The translations under genes were made by a program, and so were the position numbers. From NCBI RefSeq assembly GCF_002093665.1, contig NZ_MRWE01000006.1, forward strand, positions 95,194-159,193: a stretch of 64,000 nt of DNA, given 5' to 3'. Source of the DNA: Rouxiella badensis. Its GTDB lineage: Bacteria; Pseudomonadota; Gammaproteobacteria; Enterobacterales; Enterobacteriaceae. The notes under the pieces were generated by a model, which worked only from the letters and a program-made list of their open reading frames with translations, did no database searches and was not told where the DNA came from. Shown here piece after piece: positions 8,060 to 16,584 of the stretch (the first letter of the stretch is position 1; each line of letters opens with the position of its first letter).

Positions 8060-8959
8060 GTGGCTAAAAGACCCCTGACTTTTGATTCCGAGGCTTTACG
8101 CACCTTTGTGACCGGCATTGAGCTGGGAAGTTTTGTGCTTGCGGCCGAACGGTTGGGCCGCTCGACGTCGGCCATCAGCGCGCAGCTTAAAAAGCTCGAG
8201 CATCAGGCAGGAACGGCGCTGGTTCAGAAAGCGGGGCGCCATCTGGTGCTCACCGAAAAAGGCGAACTTATGCTGGGTTACGCGCGCAGGTTGCTTAGTC
8301 TGAACGATGAAGCCTATGCGCTGCTGATGGCCAGTGAGGTTGGCGGGGAGGTGCGTTTAGGCCTACAGGAGGATTTCGGCGAGGCCCTATTGCCTGCAAT
8401 TCTGGGCCAGTTCTCCCGCTCGCATCCCAACGTGCAGATTTCAGCCAGCGTCACCCGCAATGAGCCCCTGCTTTCTGCTATTCGCCAGAACGAGCTTGAT
8501 CTGGCGCTGAGTTGGCAGGGAAATGACACCACGCCGTTTAGTCAATCGCTGGGTAAATTACCGCTAAGCTGGATAGCCGCCGAAGGATTTGATTTAACGC
8601 CCTATCTGACCCAAGACCTCCCCTTACCGCTGCTGGTTTTTGAACCCTTCTGCATCATGCGCACCGCCGCAACTGCCGCGCTCGACAGAGCAGGAATCCC
8701 ATGGCGTATCGCCTTCACCAGCAGAAGCCTGAGCGGTATCTGGGCCGCCGCCTCGGCCGGATTGGGCGTCACCCTGCGCACGGAGATGGGGATGCCTTCT
8801 ACCCTCAAGGTTATTCGCTCCCCCCTGTTACCCCGGGTTGGCGATATTGGCGTGACACTGCACCGCGCTGAAAACCGGCTGCCCGAGGCAGCACACTCGC
8901 TTTATGAGACAATTTCCGACTATTTCCCGCAGCAGATACAGGTTTTGGCCAAGGCGTAG
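8060..8959 (+). CDS. LysR-family transcriptional regulator (LrhA-like subgroup)
   Basis: A 299-residue LysR-type regulator. It uses a GTG start at 8060, with AGGATG about 8 bases upstream as ribosome binding site. The N-terminal winged helix-turn-helix (about 8-65) reads FDSEALRTFVTGIELGSFVLAAERL and then the recognition part STSAISAQLKKLEHQAG; the effector-binding domain follows from about 90 (VRLGLQEDFGEALLP, as in LrhA-like members). It is divergent from the CMD/tautomerase/DUF4865 unit and probably regulates it in response to the substrate. Confidence 0.85.
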   Translation: MAKRPLTFDSEALRTFVTGIELGSFVLAAERLGRSTSAISAQLKKLEHQAGTALVQKAGRHLVLTEKGELMLGYARRLLSLNDEAYALLMASEVGGEVRLGLQEDFGEALLPAILGQFSRSHPNVQISASVTRNEPLLSAIRQNELDLALSWQGNDTTPFSQSLGKLPLSWIAAEGFDLTPYLTQDLPLPLLVFEPFCIMRTAATAALDRAGIPWRIAFTSRSLSGIWAAASAGLGVTLRTEMGMPSTLKVIRSPLLPRVGDIGVTLHRAENRLPEAAHSLYETISDYFPQQIQVLAKA

Positions 8960-9013
8960 GCCAATGAAAGTCGGAGCTAAACCAGCACACAAAAAAGAAA
9001 ATAGCACCCGCAC

Positions 9014-9040
9014 TGAGTTAGGTTTTAAAAAACTAACTCA
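9014..9040. terminator. Possible bidirectional terminator hairpin
   Basis: TGAGTTAG and CTAACTCA pair across an A/T-rich loop between the convergent LysR gene (ends 8959) and LysE-family gene (ends 9063). The stem is only moderately stable and lacks a clear T tract. Confidence 0.4.
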
Positions 9041-9062
9041 ACGCGGCTTTATTAACTAAAAA

Positions 9063-9689
9063 CTATTTAGTGAAAATTAATTTAATTCCTAATAATGCCA
9101 TCACGCCACCGCTAATTCGGCTAATCGATTTTTTATAGCGTAAATAGACGCGCTGCGGGCGGGCAGAAGACAACACAAAGGCGACAAAGGTGTACCAAAG
9201 CGTATCGATAAATAGACCCAGTGCGGGCAAAACCCAATAGAAATAACCTGGAATATCGCGCGGCATCAGCGCAGCGAAAATACCTGCCAGCACCAGTACA
9301 GTTTTAGGGTTACATAGCTGCGTAACCAGCCCTACGCTGAAACTCTTGCCGAAACCTATTTTCTCAGCCTGCCCTTCTGGCCCAAAAATCAACGGCTGGT
9401 TCGCACCGCGGAAAATCTTGACCGCCATAGAGAAGAGATAAAGACCCCCGAGGATTTTCAAAGTGACGAAAAGCCACGGCACGGTGACCAACAGCTGGTG
9501 CAACCCCGAAAAGGCAATCAAGACCAAAATTGCACAGCCAACCCCCATACCAAGCGCGGTCGCCAGACCGTCTCGACGAGAGGACGCAATTGAGGTTTTC
9601 GCAACAAAGATAAAGCTCGGTCCGGGGCTCATCGCCCCAACGGCTAGCGCAACCGAAATTGAAAAGAGGGAAAGCAGTTCAGCGTGCAT
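9063..9689 (-). CDS. LysE/RhtB-family amino-acid exporter
   Basis: A 208-residue inner-membrane protein with about six hydrophobic segments and the family signature near the N-terminus, GAMSPGPSFIFVAKTSIASSR, followed by a GLATALGMGVGC helix and the conserved QLCNPKTVLVLAGIFAAL segment in the middle. Members export amino acids or their derivatives (homoserine, threonine, leucine, lysine); the substrate cannot be read from sequence. It stands alone, convergent with the LysR gene and separated from upstream genes by 164 bases in which I see nothing else. Confidence 0.85.
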   Translation of the reverse strand: MHAELLSLFSISVALAVGAMSPGPSFIFVAKTSIASSRRDGLATALGMGVGCAILVLIAFSGLHQLLVTVPWLFVTLKILGGLYLFSMAVKIFRGANQPLIFGPEGQAEKIGFGKSFSVGLVTQLCNPKTVLVLAGIFAALMPRDIPGYFYWVLPALGLFIDTLWYTFVAFVLSSARPQRVYLRYKKSISRISGGVMALLGIKLIFTK

Positions 9690-9853
9690 CTAATACCTCC
9701 ATGAATATTCGAACAAAATTAAGGCAATTAATGTCCTACTTAATGTGTGAATAATCAATGGGGGCTTAAGTGGTAATGGCTTTTTTGATTTCAAATTTTT
9801 AGGGCGAGCGTTGAGATTCTCAGGCTAGCCACACGTTGCATCAAATCCTCAAT

Positions 9854-9997
9854 CTAAAATGCAGCCCCTGCACTTATCGTACTCGTTCCCTGAACCTGAG
9901 TTTGCCCGGAGTCACTCTGCGCCGTGCAGCCATTGAGAAGCATAAGCACCAGTGCAACCGCAAAGGTCCTGTAAAAACTACGTATCAATGAAGTCAT
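9854..9997 (-). CDS. Very small lipoprotein
   Basis: A 47-residue predicted lipoprotein starting at the ATG at 9995-9997. MTSLIRSFYRTFAVALVLML is a signal peptide followed by lipobox LNGC with lipidated Cys24, leaving a 24-residue polar mature tail rich in Ser, Gln, Thr and Gly that ends GAAF. An upstream in-frame ATG at 10042 would add a charged 15-residue extension before the signal and is less likely. AAGAGAT lies a few bases upstream as a weak ribosome site. I do not recognise the family; the gene is monocistronic. Confidence 0.55.
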   Translation of the reverse strand: MTSLIRSFYRTFAVALVLMLLNGCTAQSDSGQTQVQGTSTISAGAAF

Positions 9998-10076
9998 CTG
10001 AAGGTATCTCTTAACGCCGTATTGTTCTGTTTCGACCCACAATAACGGCGTTAGTTGCAGATTTTACCCTTTCTTG

Positions 10077-10922
10077 TCATTGTTCACTGAATATTAACGT
10101 CAGCCCCAATCCTTGCCCGACCTGCACCACAAGCTGATTGTTTCGCTCAGTGAAATGGATGTCACCGCGCTGCAAACTCTGCCGAGCAGCATCGAGCGAA
10201 TGCGTCGCAAAGGTCAGCGCAATCATCTTTGATTCAAAAGCCTGTTCAAAGGGTGCAATCCCCCATTCCGCCTCAGCTTTTTGCGGTGTCACAAAACGAA
10301 CTCGCGCTCGCCCCGCCGAGAGACTCAACTCCTGGTCATCAACCTCGTGCAGTTGTTCGTCGCCAAACACGTCGACATAGACCTGCGCCGCCTGTCGGAT
10401 GTCGGCCGCTGCAATCACAAACTCGGTAATGTCTGACACCGCATTCGGATGGGACTGCCACTCGCCGCGCCAAACCAATTCGGGCGTTACGTGCTGACAG
10501 AAGAAACTTCTGCCGTGCGCAATACGCGACGCATCAATCGATACCGTCTGAAATCGTGCGTTGGGTTCAGTCCCATCATTAAGTTTTACCGGTCGGTAGA
10601 AGGCCTTTGGCTCTGCATCATCAACCTGCCGCTGTGTAAGATGCTGGTAAACTGCGTCGGCATTCTGCGTTTTCCACACGAGTCCGTTCAACCCTAACGG
10701 CGCCTGCCAAAGCTCTTTACGCAGCAAAGTGCTGCGATCCTCAAAGCCCAGCAGCTCCAGGTAATTGTCATTAAAGATGGCCAGATGATTGCTCGACCCT
10801 AAAGAGTGATGTCCACGAGACGTTAGACTGAATCCCAACCTGCGAAACAGCAGCTCTGATGAATTCAGACCCTCGGCAACGTTGATAACAACATGATCAA
10901 GATGGGGAACAATAGCGGTCAT
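10077..10922 (-). CDS. VOC (glyoxalase-like) family protein
   Basis: A 281-residue cytoplasmic protein with two vicinal-oxygen-chelate halves. The N-terminal half begins IVPHLDHVVINVAEGLNSSE and includes NHLAIFNDNYLELLGFED, typical of Glyoxalase_3-like VOC proteins whose His and Glu bind the metal. The second half starts around residue 155 (AVSDITEFVIAAADIRQAAQ). The reaction cannot be inferred; relatives include dioxygenases and dehalogenase-like enzymes. It is monocistronic and divergent from the transporter gene at 11313. Confidence 0.75.
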   Translation of the reverse strand: MTAIVPHLDHVVINVAEGLNSSELLFRRLGFSLTSRGHHSLGSSNHLAIFNDNYLELLGFEDRSTLLRKELWQAPLGLNGLVWKTQNADAVYQHLTQRQVDDAEPKAFYRPVKLNDGTEPNARFQTVSIDASRIAHGRSFFCQHVTPELVWRGEWQSHPNAVSDITEFVIAAADIRQAAQVYVDVFGDEQLHEVDDQELSLSAGRARVRFVTPQKAEAEWGIAPFEQAFESKMIALTFATHSLDAARQSLQRGDIHFTERNNQLVVQVGQGLGLTLIFSEQ

Positions 10923-11179
10923 AAGACTCTCTTCATTAATTAGTTATAAGCAATAACTTAAAGAATAAAGAGTGATGGCTTTTTCAAGAACGAAGTTTTC
11001 TGCAAAACTAATCCCTGTTTTGAGATAAACAAACGATCGGGGCCCGAAAACAGCGTTACGCGTCATCCTGCTGAAATGCTAAATGAATCAAGCGTGATTT
11101 AGATCAACAAAAACCCAGAGCTGACGCGGCCTGCAAGGCCATTCTCAGGGGAAAACCAGGCTTTTCTCAGGCTAAATCA

Positions 11180-11231
11180 GGTCATTCATACCGATATTTA
11201 TGCACTTCATTCCTCCTCTGAGGCATTTCAT
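11180..11231 (+). promoter_or_regulatory. Triple PyrR (YpdB) binding box upstream of yhjX
   Basis: E. coli YpdB/PyrR binds a tandem GGCATTTCAT-N11-GGCATTTCAT upstream of yhjX. Here GGCATTTCAT is perfect at 11222-11231, preceded at exactly 11-base spacing by TGCACTTCAT (11201-11210) and, at another 11 bases, by GGTCATTCAT (11180-11189). The boxes end 81 bases before the ATG. CGTGATTTAGATCAAC at 11093-11108 is a weak CRP-like match further upstream. The rest of the 390-base intergenic region shows nothing else. Confidence 0.8.
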
Positions 11232-11312
11232 GCCTGAAACGATTCAACTCACCGATTAGGACTTATCATAGCGCCAATTTAAACGCATCAGTTTCGCTCG
11301 GGAGAGCCCACT

Positions 11313-12575
11313 ATGAGTGATAAGTCAGGCCTTACACGTACCGGAACGCAGTCCAATGTTGCCGTGGCCAATCTCAACCGTACTCGCTGGATGACGCTGA
11401 TAGGCACCATCATCACCATGTTCGCGCTAGGCTCGGTTTATACATGGAGCCTGTTCAACGGCCAGCTTTCTGCCAAGCTCGACGAACCCATCAGCCGCGT
11501 CGCCTTCTCTTTTGGACTCCTGAGCCTCGGCCTGGCGGTCGCCTCTTCCGTTGCCGGAAAACTGCAGGAGCGCTACGGCGTCAAAAAAGTCACCCTCGCC
11601 GCGGGAGTATTAATGGCGGTCGGTTTTTTCCTGACCGCACACTCCAATAGCCTGGCCATGCTTTACCTCAGCGCAGGCGTGCTGGTCGGTCTGGCCGACG
11701 GCGCAGGCTACCTGATGTCGTTGTCCAACTGCGTCAAATGGTTCCCAGAACGTAAAGGCGTGGTATCCGCCTGCGCTATCGGGGCTTATGGCCTGGGCAG
11801 CCTTGGTTTCAAATTTATCTGCGGCTATCTGCTAAGCGTTAACTCACTCGAGCACACCTTTATTATCTGGGGGCTGCTGGCGATGACCATGATCGTTATC
11901 GGGGGGCTGATGATGACGGATGCGCCACGTCAGGAAGCGAAAGTCGTTAACAACCATCAGGAACAGCCGCGAGACTTCAGTCTTGCCGAAGCAATACGTG
12001 TGCCTCAGTACTGGATGCTGGCACTCATGTTCCTGACCGCCTGCATGAGTGGCCTGTACGTTATTGGCGTGGCAAAAGATATCGGCCAGGGCATGGTGCA
12101 CCTCAGCGCAATGACTGCCGCCAACGCGGTAACGGTAATCGCTATCGCCAACCTCAGCGGTCGTCTGATTCTGGGCGTGCTGTCAGATAAAATGGCCCGT
12201 ATTCGCGTGATTTCTCTAGCACAGGTTATTTCACTGGTCGGCATGAGTATTCTGCTCTTCACTCATATGAATGAAGCCACCTTCTTCGCCTCGGTCGCCT
12301 GCGTCGCCTTTAGCTTTGGCGGTACTATTACCGTGTATCCTTCACTGGTAAGCGACTTCTTTGGCCTAAACAATCTGACCAAAAACTATGGCCTGCTTTA
12401 TCTAGGATTTGGTATCGGTAGCGTGCTGGGTTCACTTATCGCCTCACTGTTCGGCGGATTTGTAGTGACCTTCAGCTTGATTACTGTGCTATTAATTATC
12501 TCCCTTGCGATTTCTGCCACGATTCGCCTACCGAACAAAGAACTTCAGGAGCAGAATACGCTGCAACATGTGTAG
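11313..12575 (+). CDS. yhjX: MFS transporter, YhjX (OFA oxalate/formate antiporter-like) family
   Basis: A 420-residue, 12-helix major facilitator protein. In E. coli YhjX is induced by extracellular pyruvate through the PyrS/PyrR (YpdA/YpdB) system and implicated in pyruvate handling. Visible signatures: LGSVYTWSLFNGQLSAKLDE in helix 1, RYGVKKV in the loop after helix 2, FPERKGVVSACAIGAYGLGS in helix 4-5 and a long central loop (about 205-225). The assignment is strengthened by the PyrR boxes upstream. The start at 11313 follows GGGAGAG. A strong terminator lies just downstream at 12603. Confidence 0.85.
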   Translation: MSDKSGLTRTGTQSNVAVANLNRTRWMTLIGTIITMFALGSVYTWSLFNGQLSAKLDEPISRVAFSFGLLSLGLAVASSVAGKLQERYGVKKVTLAAGVLMAVGFFLTAHSNSLAMLYLSAGVLVGLADGAGYLMSLSNCVKWFPERKGVVSACAIGAYGLGSLGFKFICGYLLSVNSLEHTFIIWGLLAMTMIVIGGLMMTDAPRQEAKVVNNHQEQPRDFSLAEAIRVPQYWMLALMFLTACMSGLYVIGVAKDIGQGMVHLSAMTAANAVTVIAIANLSGRLILGVLSDKMARIRVISLAQVISLVGMSILLFTHMNEATFFASVACVAFSFGGTITVYPSLVSDFFGLNNLTKNYGLLYLGFGIGSVLGSLIASLFGGFVVTFSLITVLLIISLAISATIRLPNKELQEQNTLQHV

Positions 12576-12602
12576 CCCGTTTTCTGACCTTTTCTTATGA
12601 CA

Positions 12603-12629
12603 AACGGGAGCCATGGCTCCCGTTTTTCT
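12603..12629 (+). terminator. Terminator of yhjX
   Basis: AACGGGAGCC pairs with GGCTCCCGTT over a tiny loop and is followed by TTTTCTTTG, 28 bases after the yhjX stop. The ATG inside the hairpin is therefore not a credible start for the downstream reading frame. Confidence 0.9.
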
Positions 12630-12648
12630 TTGTTTTCGGACACCCAAA

Positions 12649-12903
12649 ATGACCCGCTGTAAAATTTTGACCACTATCCTGTTGCTGGCAGGCACCGCGT
12701 TTTACGCACAGGCCGCAGAAGTTCCTTTAAGTGCCCCCGCTCAGCCTTGCGTGGAACATAATGCGTTTAATCAGAGCACAGACCATCAAGATATGGCCAA
12801 TCCGTCGGGCCAAACCACGCATTTGTCGTCTGCCCACTGCCTGACTAGCATCCAAAGCAGTAACAACAATAAACTGTTCGGCAATAACGAACTGTTCAAA
12901 TAA
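12649..12903 (+). CDS. Putative small secreted protein
   Basis: An 84-residue frame starting MTRCKILTTILLLAGTAFYA, then QA before AEVPL: a convincing Sec signal peptide. The mature part (about 62 residues) is polar, Ser/Asn/His-rich, with two Cys (PCVEH and SAHCLT). The ribosome site is poor and the gene begins 20 bases after the yhjX terminator, so expression is uncertain. No family recognised. Confidence 0.4.
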   Translation: MTRCKILTTILLLAGTAFYAQAAEVPLSAPAQPCVEHNAFNQSTDHQDMANPSGQTTHLSSAHCLTSIQSSNNNKLFGNNELFK

Positions 12904-13215
12904 CACCCCGCTGCTATCTCTTCCTGAATCTCTAATTAAGATCGATTCAGGATATTTCACGGCTTGTCTCCTTGGGCAATAATCGCCGGTAATTTCCTTT
13001 AATACAATCACTTCAGAAATTAGTTATTCAATTATTGTTGCCAGAACGGTGTTTCTCAATTTAAGGGAAATAAGGTTTATGCTACTCTGCATTCGAATAT
13101 TTTTAGCATCCTGTATGGCAATTGAAAATGAATAAAACGTTAATTAATCTTTATATCAAATCAAACCCAGTACGATTCTCGTACAAGTATGAAATTACCC
13201 CTATATTAATCCATA

Positions 13216-13231
13216 GGTGATCCAAATCACG
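13216..13231 (+). promoter_or_regulatory. Probable CRP site upstream of sdaC
   Basis: GGTGATCCAAATCACG matches the CRP half sites GTGA-N6-TCAC, 129 bases upstream of the sdaC ATG. E. coli sdaC is known to depend on CRP. The remaining 12904-13359 intergenic sequence is A/T-rich promoter DNA; CTCATGAG at 13244-13251 is a short palindrome of unknown use. Confidence 0.65.
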
Positions 13232-13359
13232 GACATTCATACTCCTCATGAGTATCATCCCGCCATCCAAAATCTGCCTCATTGTAGTGACGGCAGCTTT
13301 TAATATTGTGACTCAGTCTCTCATTTTGAGATGACGTAATTTTGTTCACCAGAGGTTAT

Positions 13360-14652
13360 ATGAGCAATTCTCAAGTAGAAGTACTTGCCCAGGAAGGCGT
13401 AGAAAACACCGGCGCTTGGCGTAAAACTGACACCATGTGGATGTTGGGGTTGTACGGGACGGCAATCGGCGCTGGCGTGCTTTTCCTGCCAATCAACGCC
13501 GGAATTGGTGGCCTTATTCCACTAATTATCATGGTTATTCTGGCTTTTCCAATGACCTTTTATGCCCATCGCGGCCTCACCCGATTTGTTTTATCAGGTA
13601 AGAATGCTGGGCAGGATATTACGGAAGTTGTGGAAGAGCATTTCGGAATTACCGCGGGCAAGTTTATTACCTTGCTCTACTTCTTTGCTATTTTCCCAAT
13701 ATTATTAGTTTACAGCGTCGCAATAACTAATACTGTTGAAAGTTTCATCACCCATCAAATGCATATGAATGCTCCGCCCCGTGCGTTATTAGCATTGATA
13801 TTAATTGTTGCATTGATGGCTCTGGTTCACTTTGGCGAGCATCTTATTGTTAAGGCAATGAGCATTCTTGTTTATCCCTTTGTTATTGTTTTAATGGCGC
13901 TGTCGCTTTATCTCATTCCGCACTGGAATACCTCTATTTTCACCCACGTTTCATCCACCACAGGCGATGTAGGTCGCGGCATGTTGATGACGCTGTGGCT
14001 GGTTATTCCGGTGATGGTTTTCTCATTTAACCATTCGCCGATTATCTCCTCTTTCGCCGTGGCAAAACGCAAGGAATATGGCGACGAAGCAGAGAAAAAA
14101 TGCTCTAAAATCCTCACTTTCAGTACGCTGATGATGGTTGTCACGGTGATGTTCTTTGTGTTCAGCTGCGTATTTAGCCTCTCTCCTGCTGACCTGATGG
14201 AAGCCAAAAAACAGAACATCTCAATTCTTTCCTACCTCGCCAACCATTTTCAGACACCGCTTATCGCCTATATTGCCCCGGTCATCGCCTTTATCGCTAT
14301 CACCAAGTCGTTCCTCGGCCACTACCTGGGCGCGCGCGAAGGCTTTAACGGCATCGTGACCAAATCACTGCGCAGCCGCGGCAAGACAATCAGCAGCGCG
14401 AAAATGAATCGCATTACGGCAGTATTCATGCTGCTTTCAACCTGGGCAATCTCCACGTTGAACCCAAGTATTCTGGGCCTGATTGAAACACTGGGCGGCC
14501 CAATCATCGCGATGCTGCTGTTCCTTATGCCGATGTATGCGATTCGCAAAGTCCCGGCGATGAGAAAGTATTCAGGTCATATCAGCAACGGCTTTATCGT
14601 CATAATGGGCCTGATCGCAATGTCTGCGATTGTTTATAGCCTGTTCGGTTAA
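13360..14652 (+). CDS. sdaC: Serine/H+ symporter SdaC
   Basis: A 430-residue inner-membrane transporter of the HAAAP family that imports L-serine with protons. I start it at the ATG at 13360, which has AGAGG five bases upstream; the frame extends six codons further without a ribosome site. The segment AWRKTDTMWMLGLYGTAIG and the C-terminal PMYAIRKVPAMRKYSGHISN are nearly identical to E. coli SdaC (429 residues), with about 11 helices. It lies 24 bases upstream of sdaB as in E. coli: serine taken up is deaminated at once. Probably CRP-activated. Confidence 0.97.
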   Translation: MSNSQVEVLAQEGVENTGAWRKTDTMWMLGLYGTAIGAGVLFLPINAGIGGLIPLIIMVILAFPMTFYAHRGLTRFVLSGKNAGQDITEVVEEHFGITAGKFITLLYFFAIFPILLVYSVAITNTVESFITHQMHMNAPPRALLALILIVALMALVHFGEHLIVKAMSILVYPFVIVLMALSLYLIPHWNTSIFTHVSSTTGDVGRGMLMTLWLVIPVMVFSFNHSPIISSFAVAKRKEYGDEAEKKCSKILTFSTLMMVVTVMFFVFSCVFSLSPADLMEAKKQNISILSYLANHFQTPLIAYIAPVIAFIAITKSFLGHYLGAREGFNGIVTKSLRSRGKTISSAKMNRITAVFMLLSTWAISTLNPSILGLIETLGGPIIAMLLFLMPMYAIRKVPAMRKYSGHISNGFIVIMGLIAMSAIVYSLFG

Positions 14653-14676
14653 TGCAGCAAGCCCGAGGGGACCACA

Positions 14677-16044
14677 ATGATTAGCGTTTTCGACATTTTT
14701 AAAATTGGTATCGGCCCGTCAAGCTCGCATACCGTCGGCCCAATGAAAGCGGGTAAGGCTTTTATGGATGAGCTCGCCGCAGCAGGTTTGCTGGCAAGCA
14801 CTACGCGCCTGCAGGTGGATGTCTATGGCTCTCTGTCACTGACGGGGAAAGGACACCATACCGATATCGCCATCATTATGGGTCTCGCGGGCAATCTCCC
14901 CGATTCTGTTGATATCGATTCAATCGCACCGTTTATTGCCCAGGTTCAGCTTAGTGGTCGCCTGCCTCTGACCGCTTTCGGTAAAGAGGTCGACTTTGTG
15001 TTGCCGGACAGCCTGAAGTTTCACGACAACAATCTGCCGCGCCATGAAAATGGCATGAAGATAAGCGCCTACGCTCAGGATACGTTGCTACACAGCCAGA
15101 CCTATTACTCTATCGGCGGCGGATTTATTGTCACCGATGCCGAGTTCGGCGAGAGTGAAATGAATCCCGTGACGGTGCCCTATCCGTTTAATTCAGCGGC
15201 AGATTTACAGAAACACTGCGACGAGTCAGGTCTTTCACTCTCGGCCGTCATGATGCAGAACGAGCTGGCGCTAAACGACAAATCGTCGATTGAGGCACAC
15301 TTTGCCGCCATCTGGCAGGTTATGAAAGAAGGCATCGAGCGAGGAATCCACACCGAAGGCATGCTGCCGGGTCCGATGAAAGTCAGACGACGCGCTGCGG
15401 CGCTGCGTAATATTCTGGTGACACAGGGTAAAAACAGCATCGACCCCATGGGCGTTGTCGACTGGATAAACATGTACGCGATGGCGGTTAATGAAGAAAA
15501 TGCGGCGGGAGGCCGGGTCGTGACTGCGCCGACCAATGGTGCATGCGGGATAATTCCTGCCGTATTGACCTACTACGACCAGTTTATTCGCCCACTCAGC
15601 CCGGACGCCAGCGGGCGCTTCTTCCTCGCTGCCGGTGCGGTGGGCGCATTATTCAAGATGAATGCCTCGATTTCCGGCGCCGAAGTAGGCTGTCAGGGAG
15701 AAGTCGGCGTCGCATGCTCGATGGCAGCGGCAGGCCTCACAGAATTGCTGGGCGGTAACACGGTTCAGGTATTTATCGCTGCCGAAATCGCGATGGAACA
15801 TCACCTCGGGCTCACCTGCGATCCGGTCGCCGGGCAAGTCCAGGTTCCTTGCATTGAGCGCAATGCTATTTCGTCGGTCAAGGCCGTTAACGCATCAAGA
15901 ATGGCGTTGCGTCGCACCTGTAAGCCACAGGTTTGCCTCGATAAAGTCATTGATACCATGTACGAAACCGGTAAAGACATGAACGCCAAATACCGTGAAA
16001 CCTCGCGCGGCGGTCTGGCTATTAAAGTCGTGCCCTGTCATTAA
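14677..16044 (+). CDS. sdaB: L-serine ammonia-lyase SdaB
   Basis: A 455-residue cytoplasmic [4Fe-4S] enzyme that converts L-serine to pyruvate and ammonia. The beta domain starts MISVFDIFKIGIGPSSSHTV; the catalytic alpha domain carries GRVVTAPTNGACGIIPAV and the cluster cysteines in GCQGEVGVACSMA and in LTCDPVAGQVQVPC. Length equals E. coli SdaB. AGGGGACCACA before the ATG is the ribosome site. Second gene of the sdaC-sdaB operon; a terminator follows at 16064. Confidence 0.97.
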   Translation: MISVFDIFKIGIGPSSSHTVGPMKAGKAFMDELAAAGLLASTTRLQVDVYGSLSLTGKGHHTDIAIIMGLAGNLPDSVDIDSIAPFIAQVQLSGRLPLTAFGKEVDFVLPDSLKFHDNNLPRHENGMKISAYAQDTLLHSQTYYSIGGGFIVTDAEFGESEMNPVTVPYPFNSAADLQKHCDESGLSLSAVMMQNELALNDKSSIEAHFAAIWQVMKEGIERGIHTEGMLPGPMKVRRRAAALRNILVTQGKNSIDPMGVVDWINMYAMAVNEENAAGGRVVTAPTNGACGIIPAVLTYYDQFIRPLSPDASGRFFLAAGAVGALFKMNASISGAEVGCQGEVGVACSMAAAGLTELLGGNTVQVFIAAEIAMEHHLGLTCDPVAGQVQVPCIERNAISSVKAVNASRMALRRTCKPQVCLDKVIDTMYETGKDMNAKYRETSRGGLAIKVVPCH

Positions 16045-16063
16045 CTGACACTTCCCCTTATCC

Positions 16064-16094
16064 AAAGGCTTACATGAAAAGTAAGCCTTTTTTC
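16064..16094 (+). terminator. Terminator of sdaCB
   Basis: AAAGGCTTAC and GTAAGCCTTT form a 10-bp stem followed by T residues, 20 bases after the sdaB stop. Confidence 0.9.
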
Positions 16095-16186
16095 TGCCTA
16101 AAATGCCAATACTGCGCTTTACACATCGATTCTTAACCTTACCGGACGATGACAAAACCATACATTAGGTTTGGTATCTTAAATTC

Positions 16187-16326
16187 ATCGAGAGAAAGTG
16201 ATGTCCCTGTGTGAATGTGTGAACCAGTAATGTAGTAGGCAGTTGTGATACCCCTGTAAGAACCCTGTTGTGTAGAAACCCTGTAGTACCCCTGTTATTT
16301 GCCCGCCGATGTGCGGGCTTTTTTTT
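16187..16326 (+). ncRNA. Candidate small RNA with five CCCTGT repeats
   Basis: An extended -10 element (TGGTATCTT, 16172-16180) predicts a start near 16187. The transcript would end at a strong terminator: GCCCGCCGATGTGCGGGC (16301-16318) followed by eight T. Between them there is no good reading frame, but CCCTGT occurs five times (16205, 16252, 16263, 16279, 16290); the last four are spaced 11, 16 and 11 bases, in single-stranded-looking A/T/G context. The layout (about 140 nt, unstructured C-rich seeds, stable terminator with U8) resembles Hfq-dependent sRNAs with seeds that could pair with ACAGGG-like ribosome sites. I do not recognise a named family. Confidence 0.55.
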
Positions 16327-16374
16327 ACCCATTTTTCGGCAAAGATTCCCCAATCTTTCAGAATGAAAGACAAC

Positions 16375-16405
16375 AAAAAGGCCTGTCATAATGACAGGCC
16401 TTTTT
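16375..16405. terminator. Bidirectional terminator
   Basis: AAAAAGGCCTGTCAT and ATGACAGGCCTTTTT are perfect inverted repeats with a one-base centre, flanked by A and T runs so that it can stop transcription in both directions. Confidence 0.9.
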
Positions 16406-16412
16406 GATTAAT

Positions 16413-16471
16413 CCCCTTTCCCGGCGCTTATCTCCGGCACTCGTTTAAAACGGCGTTAGCTCTGCAAGGGG
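16413..16471. repeat. Dispersed intergenic repeat, copy 1
   Basis: A 59-base element bounded by CCCCTT and AAGGGG inverted ends. Its 44-base core (16421-16464) matches the core of a second copy at 46447-46490 at 42 of 44 positions. It lies between a terminator and the 3' end of the 2H-like gene. It is not an ERIC or a typical REP sequence as I know them. Confidence 0.75.
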
Positions 16472-16584
16472 ATGAGTCTGATAATACGCCTCTGGCAGTT
16501 TGGTTTTTAACAATAATTGCTCTGCTAATAGTTACTCGCTTTACCACTTGTGTTTTCTGGAAATTTGTTGCTCTCGACACAGCA

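Noticed and set aside
12613..12648. Upstream ATG for the small secreted protein at 12649
   Set aside because: The ATG is inside the yhjX terminator hairpin, and the signal peptide begins at the downstream Met.
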